Position numbers and translations under genes: made by a program | The notes under the pieces: generated by a model | Told to the model about the DNA's origin: nothing | The model's input: the letters and a program-made list of their open reading frames with translations, nothing else | Databases searched by the model: none | Shown: piece by piece, positions 27,224-36,342 of the stretch | How the letters are laid out: every line of letters starts with the position of its first letter | Numbering within the stretch: the first letter of the stretch is position 1 | Assembly (NCBI GenBank): GCA_947487165.1 | Contig: CANKWX010000003.1 | Location: 1 to 64,000, forward strand | Reading direction: 5' to 3' | Length of the DNA: 64,000 bases | DNA from: Burkholderiales bacterium | Lineage (GTDB): Bacteria; Pseudomonadota; Gammaproteobacteria; Burkholderiales; Burkholderiaceae_E

Positions 27224-28300
27224 ATGAAGGACCCGGCAATTGCGCCGATTCAGGAGGTCGTGGCTCGACTGGGCGAATTCAATGCCCTCATCGATGCCCG
27301 CAGCCCCTCAGAATACGCTGAAGATCGCCTTCCGGGCGCGATCAATGCACCGGTGCTCGATGACGCGCAGCGAGCCCTGGTCGGTACCACGCATGCTCAG
27401 GTCGGTGCTTTCGAAGCGCGCAGGCTTGGCGCGGCCATCGCGGCGCGCAATATCGGCGATCTGATCGATCGCCTGTTCGCCCAACGCGACCGAGACTTCA
27501 GACCGCTGGTGTATTGCTGGCGGGGCGGGCAGCGATCAGGGTCACTGGCCACGGTGATGGCGCGCATCGGCTGGCGAACAACCGTGATCGAGGGGGGATA
27601 CCGCGCCTTCAGACGCCATGTCATCGCCGAGCTCGACGCCTTGCCAAAGCCCTTGCGACTGATCGTCGTCGGTGGCCGCACAGGCAGCGCCAAAAGCCGG
27701 CTGCTCGAGCAGATCGCACTGAAGGGCGGCCAGGTGCTCGATCTCGAAAAACTCGCCAGCCACCGTGGATCGCTGCTCGGTGGCCTGCCCGCCGAAGCGC
27801 AGCCTGGCCAGAAGCGATTCGAAACCATGCTCTGGGAGGCGCTGCGCGGCTTCTCAGACGAGCACCCCGTCTTCGTCGAATCCGAAAGCCGCAAGATCGG
27901 TCAGTGTCAGATTCCTGGCGCATTGATCGACGCTATCCGTCGATCGCAGGTAGCGATCATCGAGGCACCGATCGCGGTTCGAAGCCATTTCCTGCTCGAC
28001 GAATACCAGCACTTTCTGAAGGACGTCCCGCGGCTCTTCACCCTTCTCGACTGCATGGTCCCCCTGCACGGGGCACAACGCATTGGTGAATGGAAAACGC
28101 TTGTTGACGCCGACCGCTGGCCGGATCTGGTGGAACGATTACTGCTCGAGCATTACGACCCGAGCTACGACCGATCGATGAAGCGCAATTTCGACCAACT
28201 CGCCGCAGCGCCTGTGGTCAGGATCGCTGCCACCACGGCGGCCGCGCTGGATCAGGCTGCCGATGAGCTGATCAGGCTGGGCGAATCAGGCGCAGGCTGA
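27224..28300 (+). CDS. mnmH: tRNA 2-selenouridine/geranyl-2-thiouridine synthase
   Basis: Acts on the wobble 2-thiouridine of certain tRNAs, geranylating it and replacing sulfur with selenium. The 358-residue product has an N-terminal rhodanese domain with the catalytic C98 in VYCWRGGQRSGSL, and a P-loop domain with VVGGRTGSAKSRLL (149-162). The start gives FNALIDARSPSEYAEDRLPG at the expected distance from the N-terminus. Full use of the selenium branch needs SelD, which is not in the window. It ends 4 bp from the convergent ppiD stop. Confidence 0.94.
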   Translation: MKDPAIAPIQEVVARLGEFNALIDARSPSEYAEDRLPGAINAPVLDDAQRALVGTTHAQVGAFEARRLGAAIAARNIGDLIDRLFAQRDRDFRPLVYCWRGGQRSGSLATVMARIGWRTTVIEGGYRAFRRHVIAELDALPKPLRLIVVGGRTGSAKSRLLEQIALKGGQVLDLEKLASHRGSLLGGLPAEAQPGQKRFETMLWEALRGFSDEHPVFVESESRKIGQCQIPGALIDAIRRSQVAIIEAPIAVRSHFLLDEYQHFLKDVPRLFTLLDCMVPLHGAQRIGEWKTLVDADRWPDLVERLLLEHYDPSYDRSMKRNFDQLAAAPVVRIAATTAAALDQAADELIRLGESGAG

Positions 28301-28304
28301 GGCC

Positions 28305-30212
28305 TCAAGGCTGACGGGCGTCCTCACTCTTGCCGGCCGGATCCACAGTACGCACCACCTTAGAACGCGTCTTGATCGCATCGATATAGCTGACGGTGTC
28401 CTGCTGGCCCACGACACGCAGCAGTTGCTGCCCGATCGCCGCCTGGCGAAGCCCGAGCGTGGCCTGATCGGCCGGCATGACGCGAGTCAACCAGACCACC
28501 GCGTGCCCGTCTGCGCCCAGATCAATCGTCCCATAGGCCGGCAGGGTCTGAGCCGGCAGGCGATAGACCGCCTCGATCACCCCCGCGGGCAGACCCTCGG
28601 CCGCTGCACGGGTTAGCGCGCGGGGCGCAGAAAAGCCGGTGTCGTCGGACTTGCCTGCCTTGAGTGCGACAAGCCGTGCCTCGGCAGCCGCCTTGGCAAG
28701 AACGCCCGCCTCCTTCGTGACCACCTTCTGGCGTACCTGATCACGAACCGCATCAAGGGCCTTGATCTGAGCCGGCTTGTACTCGACGATGCGCGCCGCT
28801 GCCATCTGCCCCGGTGCGATCTCGATTGCCTCGGTGTTGCGCTTGTTGCGCACAACATCATCACTGAAGATTGCTGACAACAGGCGGGCATTGGCAAGCG
28901 GCGAACCGGGCGCGGCGCCAGGCGACGGCTGGCGGGTCACGCCGTCGGCCGAGCGGATCTGCAGCTTGTACTTGTCGGCGGCAGGCTTGAGCGAGTCCGA
29001 CTGCTCGTAGACCGTGTTCGTGAACGAATCGGCGGACTCGGCAAACTTCTGCCCAGCCTGCTGCAGGCGGACTTCCCGGTCGATCTCGGCGCGCACCGAC
29101 TCGAAGGACTTCTCGGTTGCCGGGCGAACCGCAGTCAACTGGATGATGTGCTGTCCGAACTCGGTTTCGATGGGGCCGACGATCTCGCCGTCCTTGATCG
29201 AAAACACTGCATCGGCAAAGGGCTTGACCATCATGCCGCGGGCGAAAAACCCGAGGTCACCGCCCTGTGAGGCCGACCCCGGGTCGTCGGATCTGGACTT
29301 GGCGAGCGCAGCGAACTGGCCGGGATCGGCCTTGACCCTGGCCAGCAGTTCCCTGGCCTTTTCGAGCGCTTCAGGACTCGCCTTGACCAGAATATGACGG
29401 GCGCGCCGCTCTTCGGGAATACCGAACCGGGACTTGTTCTGCTCGTAGTAGGTCTTGAGGTCTTCCTCGCCCACCACGACCTGCTCGGCCAAGGCCTCAC
29501 GCCCCAGCACCAGATACTCGATACGGGCAGATTCGGGCGTCTCGAATTCCTGTTGATGGCCATCGTAATAGGCCTTTATCTGGGCATCACCTGGATTCAC
29601 GCCCGAGGCATAGTCGGCGGCTGCAAAACGAAGGAAACGAATCTCGCGCCTTTCTTCCTGCAGTGCTACGACGGCATTGCGAACCGACTTGGGAAGGATC
29701 GCTGACCCGTCGACCGAATCGGGCAGCGCCTGCATCGCAAGCTCGCTGCGGATACGCGCCTCGAAAATCGCCGGCGTCATGTTCTGAGCACTCAGCAAGG
29801 CCTTGTAGCGCGGCTCATCGAAGCTGCCATCGGGCTTGCGCAACCCGGGAACGCCGAGAATGTACTGCCGCACCTGCTCGTCGGTGACGACGATCCTGCG
29901 CTCGGCCGCATCGGCGGCGATCGCCTTTTGTGCGATCAGCCCATCGAGCACTTCCTTGCGGGCTTCGGGTGTGTCAAACAGCTTGGCATCGAGCGTGCCG
30001 CCCATCATCTGACGCATCTGCTCGACGCGCTGGCGCATGGCCTGATCGAACTCGATCTGTGTAATCGGAACGCCACCGACTGAGGCCAGGCCCGCATCGC
30101 GAGACGAAGTCCCCTCGTATCCGGAAATCCCTAAAAACACAAATGCCGGAAGGATGAGGATCAGCAGGAAGAACTGCAGCAGGCGCTGATGTTTTCGAAC
30201 GGCGTCAAACAT
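28305..30212 (-). CDS. ppiD: Periplasmic folding chaperone / peptidyl-prolyl isomerase PpiD
   Basis: Inner-membrane-anchored chaperone facing the periplasm, next to the Sec translocon. The 635-residue product has one N-terminal transmembrane helix (11-30, LLQFFLLILILPAFVFLGIS), a SurA-like N-terminal domain, and a parvulin domain (about 265-360) with ERRARHILVKASPEALEKA and SQGGDLGFFARG. A long C-terminal SurA-like region follows. Length fits PpiD (about 620-640). In betaproteobacteria it is usually near tRNA-Asp, tRNA-Val and lon, as here. Confidence 0.93.
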   Translation of the reverse strand: MFDAVRKHQRLLQFFLLILILPAFVFLGISGYEGTSSRDAGLASVGGVPITQIEFDQAMRQRVEQMRQMMGGTLDAKLFDTPEARKEVLDGLIAQKAIAADAAERRIVVTDEQVRQYILGVPGLRKPDGSFDEPRYKALLSAQNMTPAIFEARIRSELAMQALPDSVDGSAILPKSVRNAVVALQEERREIRFLRFAAADYASGVNPGDAQIKAYYDGHQQEFETPESARIEYLVLGREALAEQVVVGEEDLKTYYEQNKSRFGIPEERRARHILVKASPEALEKARELLARVKADPGQFAALAKSRSDDPGSASQGGDLGFFARGMMVKPFADAVFSIKDGEIVGPIETEFGQHIIQLTAVRPATEKSFESVRAEIDREVRLQQAGQKFAESADSFTNTVYEQSDSLKPAADKYKLQIRSADGVTRQPSPGAAPGSPLANARLLSAIFSDDVVRNKRNTEAIEIAPGQMAAARIVEYKPAQIKALDAVRDQVRQKVVTKEAGVLAKAAAEARLVALKAGKSDDTGFSAPRALTRAAAEGLPAGVIEAVYRLPAQTLPAYGTIDLGADGHAVVWLTRVMPADQATLGLRQAAIGQQLLRVVGQQDTVSYIDAIKTRSKVVRTVDPAGKSEDARQP

Positions 30213-30241
30213 GGGCTGGGCTCTTTTCGGAAGCGACTAGC

Positions 30242-30270
30242 AAAAAGGGGCGAACTCTCGTTCGCCCCTT
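30242..30270 (-). terminator. Rho-independent terminator of tRNA-Asp
   Basis: On the minus strand an 11-bp perfect stem AAGGGGCGAAC / GTTCGCCCCTT with a GAGA loop runs into TTTTT. It lies 17 bases after the tRNA-Asp CCA end and before ppiD, so it separates the tRNA transcript from ppiD. Confidence 0.9.
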
Positions 30271-30286
30271 GCTTGCGTCATCAGTC

Positions 30287-30363
30287 TGGCGGAGTGGACG
30301 GGGCTCGAACCCGCGACCCCCGGCGTGACAGGCCGGTATTCTAACCAACTGAACTACCACTCC
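30287..30363 (-). tRNA. tRNA-Asp (GTC)
   Basis: A 77-base gene with encoded CCA. The acceptor stem GGAGTGG pairs with CCACTCC, the anticodon loop reads CTGTCAC with anticodon GTC, and the T-loop reads GTTCGAGCC. It was probably once cotranscribed with the upstream tRNA-Val, as in related genomes; about 1 kb of decayed sequence now separates them. Confidence 0.97.
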
Positions 30364-30541
30364 TGAATGTCTCACTGCGTCACCAAGAAGAACATCGTTG
30401 CTCTTGGCGACAAGCCTTCGATATTACCACAATCAGATGCGTGAGGAAATCGCTCGCCGGTCGTCCGCGCCCATCGCACGGCGCTGTGGTGAACACCGCT
30501 AGAGCGCCTGGCTTGGAACGCCTTGCAGCCAGCTTCTGAAA

Positions 30542-31076
30542 TCATCCTTCCACCATCTCGCCTTGCATTACGCCCAACTGAGGCGGGTTGCGCTCATCAT
30601 CGGCCGAATTGATCGCCAGCACATACGTCTGGATAAGCCCCAGGCGGGACGAAGGGTCATCGTCGCGCGATGCATCCCATTGATCAACATGGTCGTTGGC
30701 ATCACCGTTGAAGGGTGCTTTCAGCCGCGAATCGAGCAGCGCATCGGCCATGGCGCGGGTGGGTGCCACCGCGTAGAGCGCCTGATCGCCACCGTTGGTG
30801 GCAACGCCGTACTTGACCGAGGGGAACTGCAGGCTCGCGGGCTACACGGTGTCGTCGCCGCCCCGATACGCAGGAATAGCGGCTGGCCCAGATCCAGGCG
30901 TGTATTCCGCACATCTAGCTGCCGAGCACCAGCCGAAGGTGCCGGAGGCCCAGGCCTTCGGTCATCAGCCAGCACTGCGCATCGACCATATCCTCATCGC
31001 TGTAGCGCGGAAATCTTGCGCGCAATCCATCCGAGGGTTTGCTCGAATCAGCGGATGCATCGCCCACATCGTCGCA
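30542..31076 (-). pseudogene. Decayed MetX-like (homoserine O-acetyltransferase family) hydrolase
   Basis: Two fragments of one alpha/beta hydrolase in different frames. The 5' fragment contains SSKPSDGLRARFPRYSDEDM and then LGLRHLRLVLGS, and is cut by TAG at 30917-30915. In the MetX family this position is the nucleophile Ser before Met-Gly, and the same frame continues MCGIHAWIW after the stop. After a frame change and apparent internal deletion the 3' fragment reads GVATNGGDQALYAVAPTRAM, DANDHVDQWDASRDDDPS and AINSADDERNPPQLGVM, then stops. The N-terminus and the C-terminal catalytic His region are missing. Boundaries are approximate. Confidence 0.8.
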
Positions 31077-31107
31077 CTTCATGCTCGCACCTATTCGCAT
31101 GCGGCTG

Positions 31108-31389
31108 GTTTCGGCGCATGTTTCGCTGCGATGGTTAGTGCTCAATCCTTCAATGCGAGGCTTGGGGGAAGGCAGGCAACTGATAAAGCAGGCACTCGGC
31201 TTCGTCGATTCGCGCTTCACATGAACCTACCTGTGGAACTTCAGCAGGCTCGATGTAGCACGACGCCTCTACGGGTCGGGTGGCTTTGTGTTGACTGAGG
31301 AGCGCGGGGGTCAACAGTGGTATGAAACAGTGATCGAGCAACGTTCTGATCGCTCGTCTCTTCGTACCATCCCCGGGGAAACAGGCTGA
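31108..31389 (+). pseudogene. Remnant of a GNAT acetyltransferase
   Basis: One frame carries the C-terminal half of a GNAT of the kind often fused to MarR. It reads SLRWLVLNPSMRGLGEGRQL (acetyl-CoA binding loop), then an in-frame TGA at 31222-31224, then YLWNFSRLDVARRLYGSGGF and QQWYETVIEQR. The N-terminal part cannot be recognised. It ends 7 bases before the 3' end of tRNA-Val, which is on the other strand. A single TGA readthrough would restore the domain, but loss of the N-terminus argues for a dead gene. Confidence 0.75.
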
Positions 31390-31395
31390 CTGGAC

Positions 31396-31471
31396 TGGTG
31401 GGTGCTGAGGGGCTCGAACCCCCGACCTACGCCTTGTAAGGGCGCCGCTCTACCAACTGAGCTAAGCACCC
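31396..31471 (-). tRNA. tRNA-Val (TAC)
   Basis: A 76-base gene with encoded CCA. The acceptor stem GGGTGCT pairs with AGCACCC, the D-loop is AGTTGGTAGA, the anticodon loop CTTACAA gives anticodon TAC, and the T-loop reads GTTCGAGCC. Its 3' end faces the decayed segment and its 5' end faces lon. Confidence 0.97.
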
Positions 31472-31510
31472 AGACCGCATCAAAGACCTTAACACAGGGC
31501 TGTTTGGCCT

Positions 31511-31554
31511 TTCAAGAAGTCGTGCCCGAGTCGCTCTCGCAACTCGGGCACGAC
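31511..31554 (-). terminator. Terminator hairpin downstream of lon
   Basis: A perfect 13-bp stem GTCGTGCCCGAGT / ACTCGGGCACGAC with a 10-base loop lies 32 bp after the lon stop. On the minus strand it runs into TTCTTGAA, a weak U-tract, so termination may be partial. It sits between lon and tRNA-Val. Confidence 0.75.
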
Positions 31555-31586
31555 CACCCGACATCAGAACAGGCTAAGAGACCCGC

Positions 31587-34022
31587 TCAGTGTTTGACCA
31601 CCACGGTCGGGCCAGCCGCCTCGGCCGCCGGCGTGGCCGTAGCCGCGGCCACGGCCTCGACTGGCGCAGCGACAGCCTCTTCCTCGGGCAATGGAGCCGG
31701 CATGCGCTCGAGCGCGACCTCAAGCACCCGATCGATCCATTTGACGGGAATGATTTCGAGTCGATTCTTGACGTTGTCAGGAATCTCAGCAAGATCCTTC
31801 GCGTTTTCTTCGGGGATCAGCACAGTCTTGATGCCACCGCGATGAGCGGCAAGCAGCTTTTCCTTCAGGCCTCCGATGGGCAGCACCTCGCCTCGCAACG
31901 TGATCTCACCGGTCATGGCGACATCAGCGCGCACCGGAATATCGGTCAGCATCGAGACCAGCGCGGTGGTCATCGCGATACCGGCTGACGGCCCGTCCTT
32001 GGGTGTCGCGCCCTCGGGGACGTGGATGTGGATGTCGAGGTTTTCATGGAAGCCCGCTTTGATACCCAGACGCTGCTGGCGTCTGCGCACCACGGTCATG
32101 GCGGCCTTGATCGACTCCTGCATCACATCGCCGAGCTTGCCGGTGAAGGTGGTCTTGCCCTTGCCGGGTACCGCAACCGCTTCGATGGTCAACAACTCGC
32201 CACCAACCTCGGTCCAGGCAAGCCCGGTGACCTGGCCGACCTGATTCTGTTTCTCGGCAATGCCAAACGAGAATCGACGCACGCCCAGGAACTTGTCGAG
32301 ATTTTTGGGGGTGACCGCGACCTTCTTGTCGTCCTTCTTGAGCAACAGGGTCTTGACCACCTTGCGACAGATCTTCGAGAGCTCGCGCTCGAGCGCACGC
32401 ACGCCGGCTTCCCGGGTGTAGTAGCGAACGATATCGCGCAAGGCTGCCTCGGAGACCGTGAGTTCGCCCGGCTTCAGGCCATTATTCTTCTGCTGCTTGG
32501 GCAGGAGATAGCGCTGCGCAATGCTCGCCTTCTCGTCTTCGGTATAGCCCGACAAGCGAATGACTTCCATCCGGTCGAGGAGTGCCGGCGGAATATTCAG
32601 CGAGTTGGCGGTCGCCACGAACATGACATCCGACAGGTCGTAGTCGACCTCGACATAATGGTCGACAAAGGTGTGGTTCTGCTCCGGGTCGAGCACCTCG
32701 AGAAGCGCCGACGACGGATCGCCGCGAAAATCCATGCCCATCTTGTCGACTTCGTCGAGCAGGAAGAAGGGATTGCGCACCCCAACCTTGGCGATGTTCT
32801 GCAGGATCTTGCCCGGCATCGAACCGATGTAGGTGCGCCGATGCCCGCGAATCTCGGCCTCGTCGCGCACACCGCCGAGTGCCATGCGCACGAACTTGCG
32901 ATTCGTGGCACGTGCAATCGACTGTCCGAGTGAGGTCTTGCCCACACCAGGCGGCCCGACCAGACACAGGATCGGCGCCTTGAGTTTGTCGACCCGCTGT
33001 TGCACAGCGAGGTACTCGAGAATGCGTTCCTTGACTTTGTCCAGACCGAAATGGTCCTGGTCGAGCACCGCCTCGGCATTGGCCAGGTCATTGTTGACCT
33101 TGCTCTTCTTGCGCCAGGGCAGTCCGACCAGCACGTCGATGTAGTTGCGAACAACCGTGGCCTCGGCCGACATCGGTGACATGAGCTTGAGCTTCTTGAG
33201 CTCAGCCTCGGCCTTCTTGCGCGCTTCGGCGGGCATGCGGGCAAGGCGGATCTTTTTCTCGATCTCTTCCATGTCGGCGCCGTCTTCACCTTCGCCGAGC
33301 TCCTTCTGGATCGCCTTGACCTGCTCGTTAAGGTAGTACTCGCGCTGGCTCTTTTCCATCTGGCGCTTGACGCGTCCACGGATGCGCTTTTCGACCTGCA
33401 GGATGTCGAGCTCGGTCTCGATCTGGGCCAGCAGTTTTTCCAGCCGCTCACCAATCGGAAGTGTCTCGAGGATGTCCTGCTTCTGCTCGATCTTGATCGG
33501 CAAATGCGCTGCGATCGTGTCGGCCAGACGCCCGGCATCGTCGATGCCGCCAAGCGAGGTGAGGATCTCGGGCGGAATCTTCTTGTTGAGCTTCACGTAC
33601 TGGTCGAACTGGGCCAGGATCGCGCGGCGCAGCGCTTCAACTTCGGCACCCGGATCGGGGCCTTCGTCGATGCCGGTGACGTCGCAGGTGAAATGCGCAC
33701 CGCTGTCGTCGATGCCCGACAGCCGAGCGCGATGCGAGCCTTCGATCAGCACTTTGACCGTGCCATCAGGAAGCTTGAGCATCTGAAGAATATTGGAGAC
33801 GCAGCCGATCTCGTAGATGTCGGCGGCCACAGGATCGTCTTTCGACGCATTTTTCTGAGCGACCAGCATGATGCTCTTGCCGGCCTCCATCGCCGCTTCA
33901 AGTGCCTTGATGGACTTGGGGCGCCCGACGAAAAGCGGAATCACCATATGCGGAAAAACCACCACATCGCGCAAAGGCAGCAGCGGCAGTGACTGGAACA
34001 CAACGGGCGTGGATTCAGACAT
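31587..34022 (-). CDS. lon: ATP-dependent protease Lon
   Basis: Hexameric AAA+ protease that removes misfolded and regulatory proteins. The product is 811 residues from the ATG encoding MSESTPVVFQSLPLLPLRDV; ten upstream in-frame codons lack homology. Domains are the N-terminal substrate domain, AAA+ with Walker A GPPGVGKTSLG and Walker B FFLLDEVDKMG, and the protease domain with the Ser-Lys dyad region EGATPKDGPSAG. The last 30 or so residues are an Ala/Val-rich tail. A heat-shock-type promoter lies just upstream, which fits known sigma-32 control of lon. Confidence 0.97.
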   Translation of the reverse strand: MSESTPVVFQSLPLLPLRDVVVFPHMVIPLFVGRPKSIKALEAAMEAGKSIMLVAQKNASKDDPVAADIYEIGCVSNILQMLKLPDGTVKVLIEGSHRARLSGIDDSGAHFTCDVTGIDEGPDPGAEVEALRRAILAQFDQYVKLNKKIPPEILTSLGGIDDAGRLADTIAAHLPIKIEQKQDILETLPIGERLEKLLAQIETELDILQVEKRIRGRVKRQMEKSQREYYLNEQVKAIQKELGEGEDGADMEEIEKKIRLARMPAEARKKAEAELKKLKLMSPMSAEATVVRNYIDVLVGLPWRKKSKVNNDLANAEAVLDQDHFGLDKVKERILEYLAVQQRVDKLKAPILCLVGPPGVGKTSLGQSIARATNRKFVRMALGGVRDEAEIRGHRRTYIGSMPGKILQNIAKVGVRNPFFLLDEVDKMGMDFRGDPSSALLEVLDPEQNHTFVDHYVEVDYDLSDVMFVATANSLNIPPALLDRMEVIRLSGYTEDEKASIAQRYLLPKQQKNNGLKPGELTVSEAALRDIVRYYTREAGVRALERELSKICRKVVKTLLLKKDDKKVAVTPKNLDKFLGVRRFSFGIAEKQNQVGQVTGLAWTEVGGELLTIEAVAVPGKGKTTFTGKLGDVMQESIKAAMTVVRRRQQRLGIKAGFHENLDIHIHVPEGATPKDGPSAGIAMTTALVSMLTDIPVRADVAMTGEITLRGEVLPIGGLKEKLLAAHRGGIKTVLIPEENAKDLAEIPDNVKNRLEIIPVKWIDRVLEVALERMPAPLPEEEAVAAPVEAVAAATATPAAEAAGPTVVVKH

Positions 34023-34057
34023 CAGGAGGATTCCTTTTGGACGGCGAACCATCAGGA

Positions 34058-34084
34058 GCTTGGGACGAGTATGACCGTTTCAAG
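34058..34084 (-). promoter_or_regulatory. Sigma-32 (heat-shock) promoter of lon
   Basis: On the minus strand CTTGAAA (34084-34078), a 13-base spacer and CCCAAGC (34064-34058) match the RpoH consensus CTTGAAA-N11-16-CCCATnT well. The expected start site is about 28 bases before the lon ATG. Confidence 0.8.
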
Positions 34085-34348
34085 CATACGCCGATTGGGA
34101 GGCGAGAAAGCCCACAGAAGCAGGAGCGCGCTGCCGATGATCGGTCAATGCAAGCCGGACTGATCCGCGAGGCATTGCACAAAGCACTGCGCCAAGCCTG
34201 CTCGTGATGATGCCGGCATGCCCAGGCGTGCTGAGCGTCAGGCGACGCGGTGGCTCGCACTGTGGAACAGGCAAACCACACCACTGGCGAGGATCAAAGT
34301 GTTGCGAGTGCTGCGGCCACGCAACGCACCCGGTCGCCCTCGTTCAAC
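34085..34348. other. Intergenic region between clpX and the lon promoter
   Basis: About 260 bases between the clpX stop and the lon promoter. No conserved coding segment, RNA gene or strong T-tailed terminator was recognised. Short open frames here have no recognisable motif. Confidence 0.5.
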
Positions 34349-35611
34349 TCAGTTGGCGCCAGCCACCTTGGGGGCATCGGCATAGATGATGAGCGGCTTG
34401 CCTTCGCCGTCGATCGCGCTCTCGTCAATCACGACCTTCTGCACATTTTGCAAGGTCGGCAACTCGAACATGATGTCGAGCAAGACGTGTTCGAGAATGG
34501 ATCGCAGGCCTCGTGCACCAGTCTTACGCTTGAGCGCCTTGCGGGCGATCGCGAGCATCGCGGCCGGTCGGATCTCGAGTTCGGCGCCTTCCATCGCGAA
34601 GAGCTTTTGATATTGCTTGACCAGCGCGTTTTTAGGCTCGACCAGGATCTCGATCATGGCCTCTTCGTTGAGCTCATCGAGTGTGGCCACCACCGGAAGA
34701 CGACCGACCAACTCGGGAATCAGGCCGAACTTGATGAGATCCTCGGGCTCGACTTCACGCAGCACCGCACCAACCGCCCGCTCGGAAGCGCTGCGAACCT
34801 CGGCACCAAATCCGATACCGCTGCGCTCTGAGCGATTGCGAATGACTTTCTCGAGACCGTCGAAAGCGCCACCGCAAATGAACAGGATGTTGGTGGTATC
34901 GATCTGGACGAAGTCCTGGTTGGGATGCTTGCGTCCGCCCTGCGGGGGAACCGATGCCACAGTGCCTTCGATGAGCTTGAGCAAGGCCTGCTGCACGCCC
35001 TCACCCGACACATCACGCGTAATGCTGGGGTTGTCGGACTTGCGAGAGATCTTGTCGATCTCGTCGATATAGACGATGCCGTTCTGGGCTTTCTCGACTT
35101 CGTAATTACAGTTCTGCAGCAGCTTCTGAATGATGTTCTCGACATCTTCACCGACGTAACCCGCCTCGGTCAGCGTGGTGGCATCGGCGATCACGAAGGG
35201 CACATTAAGCATACGGGCCAGCGTCTGGGCGAGCAGGGTCTTGCCGCTGCCGGTGGGGCCGACCAGCAGGATGTTGCTCTTGGCCAGCTCGACCTCTTCT
35301 TTCTTGCCCTTGTGGCGAAGGCGCTTGTAATGGTTGTAGACCGCGACCGCGAGGATCTTCTTGGCGATGTTCTGACCGATGACGTACTGGTCGAGAATGG
35401 CGCAGATTTCGTGGGGGGTCGGCAGACCGGCCTTGAAGGCAGACTGGGTATCGGCCTGGGTCTCGTCGCGAATGATGTCGTTGCACAGCTCAATGCATTC
35501 ATCGCAGATGAACACCGAAGGGCCGGCGATGAGCTTTCTGACTTCGTGCTGGCTCTTGCCGCAGAAGGAACAATAGAGCAGCTTTTCGCTCGAACCCTTT
35601 TTTTCAGACAT
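34349..35611 (-). CDS. clpX: ATP-dependent Clp protease ATP-binding subunit ClpX
   Basis: AAA+ unfoldase that feeds tagged proteins to ClpP. The 420-residue product starts at the ATG with GGAG 5 bases upstream. A GTG two codons earlier is less well placed. The N-terminal zinc-binding domain has C14, C17, C36 and C39. The AAA+ core has Walker A GPTGSGKT and Walker [11 protein letters not shown], plus the ClpP-docking loop near [10 protein letters not shown]. It follows clpP after 52 bp. Confidence 0.97.
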   Translation of the reverse strand: MSEKKGSSEKLLYCSFCGKSQHEVRKLIAGPSVFICDECIELCNDIIRDETQADTQSAFKAGLPTPHEICAILDQYVIGQNIAKKILAVAVYNHYKRLRHKGKKEEVELAKSNILLVGPTGSGKTLLAQTLARMLNVPFVIADATTLTEAGYVGEDVENIIQKLLQNCNYEVEKAQNGIVYIDEIDKISRKSDNPSITRDVSGEGVQQALLKLIEGTVASVPPQGGRKHPNQDFVQIDTTNILFICGGAFDGLEKVIRNRSERSGIGFGAEVRSASERAVGAVLREVEPEDLIKFGLIPELVGRLPVVATLDELNEEAMIEILVEPKNALVKQYQKLFAMEGAELEIRPAAMLAIARKALKRKTGARGLRSILEHVLLDIMFELPTLQNVQKVVIDESAIDGEGKPLIIYADAPKVAGAN

Positions 35612-35663
35612 GGTCACTCCGCCACAGAACCAGCATTGCCCGAACGCGCCGACCTGAAGATGA

Positions 35664-36326
35664 TCACGCCGGAACCGACTCTGCGCGGCTTGCGAGGGTC
35701 CGATCGATCAATCCGTAGCTTACCGCATCTTCCGCCGACAAAAAGTTGTCACGGTCGGTGTCGCGGGCGATGCGCTCGATCGGCTGACCAGTGGCTTCTG
35801 CCATCAGCCGGTTGAGCCTTTCGCGCAGATAAAGGATCTCTTTGGCCTGGATCTCGATATCCGAAGCCTGACCCTGCGCGCCGCCCGACGGCTGATGAAT
35901 CATGATGCGCGAGTTGGGCAAGGCATAACGTTTGCCCTTGGCGCCAGCGGCCAGCAAAAAGGCACCCATGCTTGCTGCAATGCCCATGCACAGGGTCGAG
36001 ACATCGGGTTTGATGAAGCGCATGGTGTCGAACATTGCGAGGCCAGCCGACACCGAGCCGCCCGGTGAATTGATGTAGAGGCTGATGTCCTTGTCGGGAT
36101 TCTCCGACTCAAGGAAGAGCAACTGTGCGACGACCAGATTGGCGGTCTGATCCATGACCGGACCAACCAGAAAGATCACCCGCTCGCGCAGCAGCCGCGA
36201 GTAGATATCGTAGGCCCGCTCGCCGCGGCCGCTCTGCTCGATCACGATGGGAACCATGCCCAGGCCTCGCGGCGCCTGCGACAGCTGTGCATTGACCAGA
36301 TCTTCGACCAGGCTGTTGAAAGTCAT
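35664..36326 (-). CDS. clpP: ATP-dependent Clp protease proteolytic subunit ClpP
   Basis: Barrel-forming serine protease working with ClpX. The 220-residue product has the catalytic triad at family spacing: S119 in [12 protein letters not shown]144 in MIHQPSGG and D193 in TDRDNF. The N-terminal 20 or so residues before VPIVIE probably form the propeptide. It lies 16 bp after tig and 52 bp before clpX, the conserved tig-clpP-clpX order. Confidence 0.97.
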   Translation of the reverse strand: MTFNSLVEDLVNAQLSQAPRGLGMVPIVIEQSGRGERAYDIYSRLLRERVIFLVGPVMDQTANLVVAQLLFLESENPDKDISLYINSPGGSVSAGLAMFDTMRFIKPDVSTLCMGIAASMGAFLLAAGAKGKRYALPNSRIMIHQPSGGAQGQASDIEIQAKEILYLRERLNRLMAEATGQPIERIARDTDRDNFLSAEDAVSYGLIDRTLASRAESVPA

Positions 36327-36342
36327 CGTCGTCTCCTTGTGT

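Noticed and set aside
28298-28307. Palindrome TGAGGCCTCA as an operator
   Set aside because: It is formed by the two convergent stop codons of mnmH and ppiD plus four bases; too short and placed at gene ends to argue for a binding site.
30364-30540. Duplicate of the tRNA-Val 3' end as an attachment site
   Set aside because: Read by eye for a copy of the T-arm and acceptor end; none found, so no att pair is claimed.
30563-31138. 191-codon plus-strand open frame between the tRNAs
   Set aside because: No recognisable motif; the other strand has clear MetX-family fragments in this region.
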